Shown: piece after piece, positions 33,692 through 45,221 of the stretch
How positions within the stretch are numbered: position 1 is the first letter of the stretch
Layout: every line of letters starts with the position of its first letter
Source: Silene conica
Taxonomy: Eukaryota > Streptophyta > Magnoliopsida > Caryophyllales > Caryophyllaceae
DNA length: 64,000 nt
Assembly: GCA_029255685.2 (NCBI GenBank)
Contig: CM055312.2
Location: 6,286,649-6,350,648, forward strand
Reading direction: 5' to 3'
Program-made: the position numbers and the translations under genes
The notes under the pieces: model-generated
The model's input: only the letters and a program-made list of their open reading frames with translations
The model's database searches: none
Told to the model about the DNA's origin: nothing

Positions 33692-34449
33692 CTACATAAA
33701 CGAAAATACTGCTGACAGACTTACAGCACCATTATACAGGCTGATGATTTCGGTTTGATTTACCCACTTAATATTGCAGCTAATGCATATACCGATACAG
33801 CCTGATACTCAAATTGTAAACATTAGGGAATAACAGCTCCGTGAAATCTTATAGTTTGAGTAACATGTGTATCTATCCTAGGCGCCTCCTACCATTTCAA
33901 GTTATTCTGATTTTATGAGCTACATGCTACTAAAGTACTAAGCATAGCTTATTTCAGAAATTTAAATCATAAAGCATTTGAATAAGAATTTTTTGTCCAT
34001 CAATTTTTAAATTTCAAACTCGATAATGATTCTTGGTGAAGCCATTTTGCATGTAAAGCATCAACACCCTTCGTCAAGATGACTGTCATTTGATGGTGAA
34101 AGATTTTAAAGACGATAACAACTGATTCAAATTTACATAGATCCCATTCGAGTCAATTTTGTTTCGGTCGGAACAAAGCAATACTCTTGCTAAAAGAGCC
34201 AGTTTCTGGATGAGGAATTTATGGCAGCAAAATAAGGAACAACTCTTCCCTGTACTAAGAGATTGAGGCACGCATACTATATCAGAAACAAATAAAACCT
34301 AAGCTAAATCCTATCCTAGAGTTAATCTGTTATGATGGTAGCACCAACCCCTTCGCAACTTATTCTCTACTACACTGCCACTTACACTTACAGTAGCTTA
34401 TAGTCCTGCACAATCAATTCCAAACTCCCGAAGACCATTCCCACATCAT

Positions 34450-34641
34450 TCAGCAGAAATCCCAGTCCTGCAACACAAACTTGTGCTTCTGCACGCCTTT
34501 ATTCACCGTTGTTTCCACAGCCAGTGGCGGCTTCATACTCGTCCTGCCACCAGTCTTGCCCTCTGAATCAGGAAAACCTGTACAATCAGCAACACCAGCA
34601 GTGACTACACTCCACTCTATGCTAGCCGCACTCGGAGCATA
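34450..34641 (-). pseudogene. Terminal-exon-like captured fragment, gene unknown
   Basis: A ctaacag acceptor is followed by 63 open codons and a tga stop on the minus strand. It reads YAPSAASIEWSVVTAGVADC at the start and KGVQKHKFVLQDWDFC at the end. The plus-strand open frame over the same DNA looks like a shadow. I do not recognise the protein. Confidence 0.4.
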
Positions 34642-35542
34642 CTGTTAGTCGAGTTGTACAGTCGCCACAGCAACTATGCTACTGCTCCAGTCGCTCTGCC
34701 CCTTTGGTACTTCAGACCTGTACACGTGACTGCAGCACAACAACAACTATGCTATCCCTGCCCTCGTCCTTGCACCAGTCCGCTTAACCCCAATGCCCAT
34801 CCAATGCCCTTCCCAATGCCCTTCCTAGAGCAGACCCTGCACTTGCTTTCAACCTCAACTGCCATACACGAATGCTAAACCTAATTCAGAGTAGACCCTT
34901 CCCAGCCGTACCAGCATCACCCAATTCCTTATATTCTAAACCCAAAAAAACTCACGAATTCTAGCCAAATACCAAATACAGAAACCTAATTTATGAATTT
35001 ACGAATTCCTTATGTTTTTGGTTCACTGTGGTTTTGGCAAAACCCTAAAATTGATTTATGAATTTCAAACATAGATATAATGTAAAACAATTATGCAAAA
35101 CTAACTACAAATTACAACAAACAATGCAATAAATCAATCACACTAAAACCCTATAATTAGTACTGGATTACATACCTAATATCCAAATAATCGAAGAAGA
35201 TGATGGTTCCGGCGAGTTGGATTGAAACTGGTAAGGCACGCGGTTTTTTGAAGGTCGAGTTCCGGCGATCTGGGACAGCGGTGGTGAGGTACGCGGTAGT
35301 GGTGATGGATTTATTGTGCTTTTGGGACGATGGGTTAATGTATGCGAGCTGAGGGTATGTAGTTTTAGATAAGCGCGGGATATCGAAGGTCTTATTTGCT
35401 GCGTATGTTTTAGTTTTTTTGTTTTGTTTTTTCTTTTTTTCCATTAATATTAAGGAGGGGTGGTAATTGATAAATTTATTTGCTGCTATTTGGATAAAAA
35501 GCCGCAAATAGAGAGCAGCAAATAAATATTTTTCTACTAGTG

Positions 35543-36048
35543 ATTAAAGAACAATTTCTGGAAAATTCATCATATATTTTATATATTGCATGTGACATCT
35601 ACAAAAAAATTTATAGTTAAATTCATAATATAACTATTTAACCCATATTTAACTCATTTTATGACTATTCAACCATTAAAAATCATAAACCATGCATAAA
35701 ACTCAATAATTTCGAAAATTATATGTATTCATAATATGTCAAATGCATGTGAGAACATATATAAAATTCACGGCCAGAAACATTATTTAGCTATTTTTCC
35801 CAAATAAAAACATTTTTAACCGATTTAAGGAACAAATTAAACATTTTAATTACAATGATGAACAATATTATTCCATAAATCACCAAAATGACTTAAAACT
35901 ATTTTAAGACCAGAAAGTACACATGCATTAAGATTTTCGTGCATATCCTATATGTACTACTCATTTTCATTTTTAATTAAAATCGTATTTTCTCGCAAAA
36001 ACGTAAAAATCGAGTTGCATGCAACCAACCTAATGCTCTGATACCACT
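35543..36048 (-). other. Partial internal leader of the gag-only element, beyond its 3' LTR
   Basis: Matches 43487-43980 closely, including the primer binding site (tggtatcagagca on the minus strand, about 36034-36046). An LTR followed again by primer site and leader means a second element copy once continued to the left. The CACTA-like fragment cuts it off. Confidence 0.8.
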
Positions 36049-37284
36049 TGAAGGAAAACGAGATTCATACTAGTTAACCTAATAATGTAGTCTTACTAAT
36101 TATTTACGTTTTTAATTAATCTCATATTAATTTATACTCAAGATTTTATGCATGCAAAAAAACAGCGGAAATAAGGAGAATCGTATTCTTACACCCGGTC
36201 CGAAATTATTGCTAGGATGATCCTCCAAAGCAACCAAGTAAGCTTGCCTCCAATAATGAAACACCAAGACCTTACCTTAAACGTACCAAATACCAAACCC
36301 GAAACTAGAGGACGGAATTAGGTTAAAACCGTGTACTAATACTAATATATTAGTATACTAAAAATATTATCTAAGTAATATTTTGAGGTTTTGTTTTAAA
36401 TTTTCTTACACTAGAAAATTAACATTTTGATTAGTATAATATGTGAGGGATCACATATATTTATAGAGAAATGGGTTTGGTTGGGTTTGTTGAACCGTGT
36501 AAGAGGAGTGCAAGGGGAAGGGTTAGTATTCTTTTTGTCATACTCACATGCACATTGTAATGTCTTATCACAACTTATCCTAATGATCACAATTATAAGA
36601 TAAAATATCATTATAAATTTATCTTACATTGTCCATTTACACGGCTAACATACAAACGTGACTTTCATTTTACGATTTATAATTCGTACAATTTTACTAA
36701 TTATGTAACATCTTATGTGACATAATAATTGTATTAATTTAAAATATAAATTTATCACATAAATAATATTTCTAAATTAATTAAATCACATTTAACAAAT
36801 TATTAAGTAATTTGAAATTACTGTCCCAACAAATGGTTATCGTAATAATCGTCGATACGATATATTAACAACGTTTGTTATAACCATGAACCATTCATTA
36901 TACTAATTTTGATATTTCTAAAATATCTTCTAATATTTGACAATTGACACATTTCAATTTCAAATATAAATCTTACTTTAAGATTCAACCTCTGAATTCT
37001 CAATATACGGTTTTAAGAATATCGATCAATCTGTATCCTATACAATTAATCAATATATGTTTAAGGAGTTAGTCCTAAAGGTGTGACCTAAAGGGATCAA
37101 CTGACCACCACCGTCATACGACAGTAATGTCAAACTCTAGGCAGCCAATCATTACCGATTAATGTTGGTCAGTTGACTATATCAAATATCGGATCGTCCC
37201 TTGCATATTCTTTTCATAAGATTTATGACAATGATTTTTATCACTGTCGTGATCGGACTATTGTTGAGGACACATTTCCCAACA
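36049..37284 (-). repeat. Gag-only element 3' LTR
   Basis: 1236 bp. On the minus strand it starts TGTTGGGAAATGTGTCC and ends GTTTTCCTTCA. Close to the copy at 43981-45221 and to the solo LTR at 3700. Confidence 0.9.
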
Positions 37285-39685
37285 ATCTCCCACTTATCCT
37301 CGACAAGTGTGCTTCACCAATTCTCTTGTCCTATTACGTCATCTCCCACTCAATGCAAGGTGTCTTCCAGGTCGTACTTGCATTTGATCATATCTTGAGC
37401 GGTTTTCTCGATCTGGAGATTTAACTGTTTTGACCGGAATTATCTACCATAGATACCTTCCGAGCGTGGCCACGCATTTTCAGTTAAACTTCTCCTCGAG
37501 TGGCCCTGAGATTTAAGACAACCCCGACGAGGGACTGGACAATTCCTATCCTACTGTTCCCTTCGACTAACACAGTCCATCATGACCCAAAAGAAGCCCA
37601 TTTGACCCCCTTTAACGGTTGATCGTAGAGCTAAAATCAAAGTCAATCTGAGGCTGTGTCACCTTGGGCGAACAGTCTCAAGTCTAAGAATCGACTTATA
37701 TGAATAATATAGTAGCTCTCGTCACTAAGTGCCCGACAGAGTGATACACAGTCTGCCTATGTGATCGACTAGTCATCCCATATGACTCTATGACATTTGA
37801 ACTTGCCATCAATCGCCTCACACTCTAGTCGCTTCGAGATATCACCTCATACAAGCGACTATGGGCTATACTAAGTTAATCCAGTTCACTTATGGGGTTC
37901 AAAATTGTCTCTTACAACCCATTTGGATTTCACAAAGTATATGATTGCGAGTTAATAATAACTCAAACGATAAGAGTGATTGTTAAGTGCGAACAGTCAA
38001 TACGATATTACTGCTCCACATAAACAATCTTTGATGCTCATACATCAATTTGTATTAATGGTTTGCTATGTGAATATACCATATGTTCACATCTTTTAAC
38101 CTACAAATTTCGGTTTCCTTTTGATTCATATTATCTCGTATAATATGATCTTAATCAAGCACATTACAAGTCTTTTATACTCGACTCGAGTTTCCTTACT
38201 TTAAGGAAGCTCCCGCTGTTTTCTTAAAACTTATGACATGTCATCTTTATGAATATTGTCATATTGTACTAGAAATCATATTGTAGTTCACCTGGATTCG
38301 ATCCACTAGTTCTCCTCGAGAAACTTATATCGAAAGAAGGTTTTGTTTCAACTTTTGGCATTTTAATCAAGGTTATATATTTTCATATCTTGGATTTCAA
38401 ATCCAAACCTTGTAAGCTAATCGGTGACGTTTCATTATCATATAATAAACTCACTTATGATTTATGTTCTCAACATACATTCAACTAGAATCGAAACCTC
38501 ATATTCTTTACCTTTTAAAGAATCACCATTCTCTCTTAATGGTAGGTTCCGTTTCCTTATAACTTTTCTCCCACTGAATTTCGTATCACTATCTTATAGT
38601 TTAATAACTCCCACTATCTTCATAGTAATTTGGTAACATCTTCAAACATCTTCTCAACTCATAATGATATTTCATTTTGATTTACTTCAAACATCTTCTC
38701 AACTCGCTATGAACATTTCATTTTTCATTTTCCTTCCCACGGAAAGAATCTTCATATTACCACGAGAACGGGAGATGATTTCTCCTCTATTATCTTTATA
38801 AACCAGAAACATTTAACATCATGGAACAATTTCCTTCCGTTAACACACGCGGTTCCCTTTGTCCTCTCTGGGAGCTAATGACAACATATGGAACTTTTCC
38901 TTTTGTGTCCTCGCGTAGTTTCTTCTGTGTCCTCTCGTAGTTTCTTCTATCCAATCTTTTAGAGTTCTTCTTAAGGACTCCTTATAGGACTCTTCTCTAA
39001 GATCCTATGTTTATTTCATTGGTTTGCGGGCGTAGAATTTATCCCACTCTATCCTTTAAAATAACCGTTATTTTAAGTAGGATAGCATTTTCGCCCGTCA
39101 ACAATGTATTGGATAAAGAATTTAGATGAGTTGTGAGACATTAGTACTCTTATTCATTTAAGGTGATCATCTTATAACGAACTAACGTTCTCATGTTTGA
39201 ATTTGAAGTATTTCACGGGATGCAATTCTCGTTTTTAAGTAAGTCGTATTACTTTTATAATGATCCTATCATGTCTAGCGTACGGTGAACTATTCAAGGT
39301 ACTTTATTACGATCTATGAAAATCGTATCAAATCATGTTATGTATCACAAAAGCATTTTAAAAAACCAACATGTTTGATTAAGAACAAAAGGATGACTTG
39401 GGTTGAAAACCAAGTCACCAAAATTACAACCATTGTTTCAACAATATTCTTGTCCTACAAGTAATTCAAAGTTCTTAAATTAAAATGCAAAATGAAAGAA
39501 GACATCAAAATGAAAAATAGAGCCATGCTCTTCATGTCTTCAATCTCGGATGCTACCTTAGCCATCCATGGAAGGAACTTCAAGCTTCCTTCTCCTTCTC
39601 CTTTTCTTGTCTTTGGTAGGAGCCCCTTTAAAACAATTTATAAACGGGTAAGAATCAATAACTTGTATCAATATACAAAAATTGA
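37285..39685 (-). other. Gag-only element 3' non-coding region
   Basis: About 2.4 kb between the gag stop and the 3' LTR. I see no pol motif in any frame; there are pyrimidine-rich stretches (38550-38960) and AT-rich filler. This is where pol would lie in an autonomous relative. Confidence 0.6.
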
Positions 39686-40612
39686 TTAAATAACATGAAT
39701 TAGACGAGAATTTATACCTACTGCAAGAACCCTTCCAGCTTTGAGGTCATTGAGATACTTCGGGCAATTGCGCTTCCAATGCCCCATCTTAGAGCAATAA
39801 TGACACTTGTCTTCAACCTTTGACGACGACGAAGAAGAAGCACCTTTCGTAAAAGTCTTCTCCTTAGGAGATGCGGGTTTGAAGGCTTTGACATTTTTAC
39901 CCTTGTTAGCCTTGCGCTTAAACTTCCCCTTGTTTTTCTTCTCGATGTTAAGCACATCCTTTGTGGAACTCTCATTAAGTCCCATATCCCTCTCCGCTTG
40001 GACTAACATCTTATGTAACTCGTCGAAGGAAGTTTCTTGATTGCGCATGTTATAATTTACCCGAAATTGAACATACGATTTCACTTTGTTTAGGGAGTGA
40101 AGGATTTTGTCAACAATAAGCGAGTCGGGAACATTCACCCCTTGTATCTTCAAGGTTTCGGCTAGCTCAACCATTTTGAGCACATGAGGACTAATCTTTT
40201 GACCTTCCTTTAAGGTCAAATCAAAGAATGCGGAGGCCGCCTCATATTGGATCACCCTAGGAGCTTGCGAAAACATGGTCGCAACTCTAGTGTATATCTC
40301 ATTAGCCGTGGCTAGCTTAATCATTCTTCTTTGGAGATCCGGCTCCATCGAAAATATAAGCACGTTCTTCAAAGCATGTGACTCCTTCATCTAGGTCTCA
40401 TAGGCCTCACGAGTCGCTTCCGATGAATGAGCACCGGGAGTGGGAGGAGCGACAACGGTAAGATAACGAGTCTTATCGTCGGCTTGCGCGACCAATACCA
40501 ATTGGGCGTCCCAATCCTTGAAATTGGCGACATTCTTCTTAAGCTTGCAACGATCCATAAAGGACCGAAGCCATGAAACGTGTTGTGGGAGTGGTGGAGC
40601 GTTATTTGCCAT
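39686..40612 (-). pseudogene. gag: Copia-type gag with one premature stop
   Basis: Capsid/nucleocapsid protein of the element. MANNAPPLPQHVSWLRSF starts at 40612. An in-frame TAG (40391-40393) interrupts after codon 73, and the rest is open to 39686. Seen: the gag region (PRVIQYEAASAFFDLTLKEG, DELHKMLVQAERD), a lysine-rich basic stretch and the zinc knuckle CHYCSKMGHWKRNC followed by KAGRVLAVG. It aligns in layout and motifs with the gag at 23229 (CHHCHKTGHWRRSC, KAGRVTPVG), so the two families are related. The frame ends soon after the knuckle with no protease. The stop may be a late mutation or may be read through; the former is more likely. Confidence 0.85.
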
Positions 40613-40725
40613 TGATTGATAGTCGAAAAATGAACTACAAATGAAAATAAAGGAATTAAAACACAATTATCGTTTTAATAATTAATTTAAACTTGTAAAT
40701 TTTAAACAAGTTAAACATCTACTTA

Positions 40726-41629
40726 GGGGGTGTTTGGTTGGGGCATTTGGAATGGATTGGAATGGATTCCACCCATTCAAGTGTTTGGTTGGATCCTTTT
40801 GGAATGGAGTTTGATACCTAAGGGGTTCTAAATCCATTCCAAACCCTTGGAATCACATACCCATGTCTCAACCCAAGGTTCTAACTCCATTCCACCCCAT
40901 CCCAATATATATATTTTTTATCAAACATTTTATGTGAATTTTTTTCATAAAAAAAGCTACGTATTTTTCATAAAATATTTTATGTGGATTTTTTTTCCTA
41001 AAATATTTTATGTGGATTTTTTTCATAAAAAAAAGTTGCGTATTTTTCATAAAACATGTTATGTGGATTTTTTTAATAAAACATGTTATGTGGATTTTTT
41101 TCATAAAACATGTTATGTGGTTTTTTTTTCATAAAACATTTTATGTGTATTTTTTCGTAAAACATTTTATGTGAATTTTTTTTATAAAACATTTATGCGG
41201 ATTTTTGTCATAAAAAAAAGTTGCGTATTTTTCATAAAACATTTTATGTGAATTTTTTTCATAAAACATTTTATGTTGATTTTTTTCGTAAAACATTTTA
41301 TGTGGATTTTTTTTGGTCTTAGAATAATTTTGCTATTGTCGTATTAAATGAACCCGAGTCATTTGATTTTTATGGATTAATTTGAATTTTGGCTTTGTTG
41401 TAGTTAATTTTAATTCAATATAATATAAATTCAGTTATCTATGATAAAGAAAATGAAATAATTTGAAATCCATTCTAAATGTAAATCAAACAATAAGAAA
41501 GACATTTACAATCCATTACGAGATCAAACCAACCAAACAAGCATTAATAAGTATGGGATTCTAACTCCATACCTCCTTGGTATTAGAATCCATTCCATTC
41601 CATTCCAATTGTTTGAACCAAACGGCCCC
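40726..41629. mobile_element. Tourist-like (PIF/Harbinger) MITE, 904 bp, TSD tta
   Basis: The ends gggggtgtttggttgg and ccaaacggcccc are imperfect inverted repeats of the GGGGNNGTTTGGTT type, flanked by tta at 40723-40725 and 41630-41632. Subterminal ggaatggattggaatgg and its complement near 41590 extend the pairing. No transposase is encoded. Confidence 0.82.
40918..41312. repeat. Minisatellite inside the MITE
   Basis: About ten to eleven degenerate copies of a 30-40 bp unit built on cataaaacattttatgtgg followed by a T-run. Short frames here are repeat artefacts. Confidence 0.85.
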
Positions 41630-41632
41630 TTA

Positions 41633-43965
41633 ATGATCTCTTACCCAATTAAGTAAATGATCCCGAGACCTAAATACACACTAATTCGGGCACGGTTTAG
41701 CCGATACATCCCTCATTAATATGACTCGGTAAATTAACCCCTTAATCGATTCTAGTTTTAGAACTCTCGGTCGATAAAATTACTTTAATTATTATCTTAG
41801 CCCGAACTTATTACCACTACGGTGGCTCGAATATCTTCGTCGAGATCAACCAAATTTCGAGAACGTAATCATATTACCCCACTTCACCAACGTAATAAGG
41901 TTTGCACCCCGGTTTAGCCGAGCCTACTCCCTTATGAAGAAGATCCTTCGCGGGTTCTTTACTTTTTGGTAAGGCTATGTCTCGATTTTTAAATAACGTA
42001 AAAGATCTTGTCAATTTATTATCTATCTCCTTTAAGTGAACAAAGTCGGTGAATTATCGATAAATTGATTGACACGGTCGATAAAATCGATGAAATGCAT
42101 GAGTTTGAATGACGATTTGGCTATGCATGCAAACATGATAAGCATAAATAAAAACATAAACTTAAAAGCATAAATAAAACCCTAGTATGGCCTTTCCTAA
42201 AATAGAAATTTTAAATGTAAAATACAAATTCGGAAACCAACTCCTTTGGTCCCTTGAACTTCACACGCGGCACGCATCCCAAGGCAAACTCCGTCTTGGT
42301 CGGAACTCCTTTCCGAAATGGCACCGTCTTCAAGGATCTCCGGAATTACAATTAATTACAGATTTTCTATCTATTTTATACATTATAGAATAAAACAATA
42401 AAATAAAGTGATACGAGATCACATTAAATTACAACCGAACTGATAAACCCTTACATTATGGGAATTACCGATTAAAATCTAAGGCCATACTAAGTAAATT
42501 ACATAATTCAAAATTACGTAAATAAATTATGACATTCATAAACAATAATTAAATATGCAATTAATGCTTATGTAAAATGCAAAACCTAAGCCAAATCGTC
42601 CTATTTAAACACATTTTAAATATCGTTATTCGTAATAACACGGTTTTATGGAATAACGTGACTTAAACAATTTTAAAATCACTCTATGAATCACTATTCA
42701 CGATTTAGTTAAGTTTCCTAACACATTTTAGGATTCAAAATTAGTCTTACTCAATTTCGAAAATTAACTTAACTTTTATTTTAATATTGCTCGGTTTTAA
42801 TCGGTTTTACGGGAAATAGCATTAAAATAATCAAATGAGTCATAAAATTTCAAAAATTCAAAATTCAAAATTTTGAACATACTGAAAATTTTCTAAAATT
42901 TCAGAACCTTAAAATTTAAATATTTTCGAAATACACCATTTATTTCGTAAAATAGCCGTATAATATGCATAATATTTCGAAAAATTCAAAATTAATTCAA
43001 AAATTATGTAATAAAATACCAATATAATTTTTACATCTTCCTAGACAATCAAAGTATCTGAAAACGCAGAAAATCAGACTGAAAATACTGTTTAAGGTCT
43101 GAAAAAATAAAATGACTCTTACAATTCTCAATTTCAACTTTAACCTTTTAAAATTAAATTTAAAATATCAGAAACTTTTGGCACTAAATAAAAATATGTT
43201 GATGATCACATATAATATGACTAATATGGGTGAATTTTTCGGACCATTTAAGTAACTTTTACTATTTTTAAAAATTCGTGTCATATATTACGCGATTTTA
43301 CCGATTAAAATCATTTCTCATGCAAAATTCCAAATAAATAGCTCAAAAATTACATGCATGCTAGGAATAATATATATGACACTATATAAAATTTTTATGG
43401 TCAAATTCGAACTTAAACTATTTAAGCTAAAATATGTCACTAATATTACGATTTTTACGATGAAAATCAATATTCATGCAATATTAAAGAAAAATTTCTG
43501 GAAAATTCATCATATATTTTATATATTGCATGTGACATCTACAAATAGTTAAATTCATAATATAACTATTTATCCCATATTTAACTCATTTTATGACTAT
43601 TTAACCATTAAAAATCATAAACCATGCATAAAACTCAATAATTTCGAAAATTATATGTATTCATAATATGTCAAATGCATGTGAGAAAATATTTAAAATT
43701 CACGGCCAGAAACATTATTTAGCTATTTTTCCCAAATAAAAACATTTTTAACCGATTTAAGGCACAAATTAAACATTTTAATTACAATGATGAACAATAT
43801 TATTCCATAAATCACCAAAATGACTTAAAACTATTTTAAGACCAGAAAGTACACATGCATTAAGATTTTCGTGCATATCCTATATGTACTACTCATTTTC
43901 GTTTTTAATTAAAATCGTATTTTCTCGCAAAAACGTAAAAATCGAGTTGCATGCAAGCAACCTAA
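41633..43965 (-). other. Gag-only element leader, non-coding
   Basis: Long leader between the primer binding site and the MITE/gag. AT-rich, with no reading frame of interest. Its distal 500 bp reappears at 35543-36048. Confidence 0.6.
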
Positions 43966-43978
43966 TGCTCTGATACCA
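43966..43978 (-). promoter_or_regulatory. Gag-only element primer binding site
   Basis: tggtatcagagca on the minus strand, 2 nt inside the 5' LTR; initiator tRNA-Met type. Confidence 0.9.
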
Positions 43979-43980
43979 CT

Positions 43981-45221
43981 TGAAGGAAAACAAGATTCAT
44001 ACTAGTTAACCTAATAATGTAGTCTTACTAATTATTTACGTTTTTAATTAATCTCATATTAATTTATACTCAAGATTTTATGCATGCAAAATAAAAGCGG
44101 AAATAAGGAGAATCGTATTTTTACACCCGGTCCGAAAATATTGCTAGGACGATCCTCCAAAGCAACCAAGTAAGCTTGCCTCCAATAATGAAACACCAAG
44201 ACCTTACCTTAAACGGACCAAATACCGAACCCGAAACTAGAGGACGGAATTAGGTTAAAACCGTGTACTAATACTAATATATTAGTATACTACAAATATT
44301 ATCTAAGTAATATTTTGAGGTTTTGTTTTAAATTTTCTTACACTAGAAAATTAACATTTTTATTAGTATAATATGTGAGGGATCACATATATTTATAGAG
44401 AAATGGGTTTGGTTTGGTTTGTTGAACCGTGTAAGAGGAGTGCATGGGGAAGGGTTAGTATTCCTTTTGTCATACTCACATGCACATTGTAATGTCTTAT
44501 CACAACTTATCCTAATGATCACAATTATAAGATAAAATATCACTATAAATTTATCTTACATTGTCTATTTACACGGCTAACATACAAACGTAAAATGGAC
44601 TTTCATTTAACGATTTATAATTCGTACAATTTTACTAAGTATGTAACATCTTATGTGACATAATAATTGTATTAATTTAAAATATAAATTTATCACATAA
44701 ATAATATTTCTAAATTAATTAAATCACATTTAACAAATTATTAAGTAATTCGAAATTACTGTCCCAACAAATGGTTATCGTCATAATCGTCGATACGATA
44801 TATTAACAACGTTTGTTATAACCATGAACCATTCATTATACTAATTTTGATATTTCTAAAATATCGTCTAATATTAGACAATTGATACATTTCAATTTCA
44901 AATATAAATCTTACTTTAAGATTCAACCTCTGAATTCTCAATATACGGTTTAAGAATATCGATCAATCTGTATCCTATACAATTAATCAATATATGTTCA
45001 AGGAGTTAGTCCTAAAGGTGTGACCAAAAGGGATCAACTGACCACCACCGTCATGCGACAGTAATGTCAAACTCTAGTCAGCCAATCATTACCGATTAAT
45101 GTTGGTCAGTTGACTATATCAAATATCGGATCGTCCCTTGCATATTCTTTTCATAAGATTTATGACAATGATTTTTATCACTATCGTGATCGCACTATTG
45201 TTGAGGACACATTTCCCAACA
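43981..45221 (-). repeat. Gag-only element 5' LTR
   Basis: 1241 bp, same ends as 36049-37284. It borders the tandem unit directly at 45222. Confidence 0.9.

Larger units (their letters stand above)
33474..35542 (-). mobile_element. CACTA-like fragment with host-derived pieces, left end missing
   Basis: The right end reads ttctactagtg; on the minus strand this is cactagtagaaaa, a common CACTA terminus. The next 3 bp, att, fit a target duplication in the copia leader (compare attaaag at about 43490). Subterminal sequence contains repeats such as ttgctgc and tttgcggc. No matching end exists near 33474, so the element is truncated there. The interior is richer in G+C than the neighbourhood and holds two exon-like pieces on the minus strand. 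The rest (33700-34440, 34650-35480) shows no recognised gene. Confidence 0.55.
36049..45221 (-). mobile_element. Gag-only (non-autonomous) copia-type LTR element
   Basis: Minus-strand element: 5' LTR 43981-45221, primer site 43966-43978, leader, gag 39686-40612, non-coding 3' part, polypurine tract at about 37285-37296 (aagtgggaga on the minus strand), 3' LTR 36049-37284. No protease, integrase or RT sequence is visible, so movement would need enzymes from a related element. The right flank ataat (45222-45226) is the likely target duplication in the tandem unit; the left flank is lost. A MITE sits in the leader. Confidence 0.85.

Noticed and set aside
34654..34878. Plus-strand open frame rich in Pro/Cys/Leu
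   Set aside because: Compositional artefact of a C-rich stretch with no family resemblance; the minus-strand exon-like reading nearby (34450-34641) is more protein-like.
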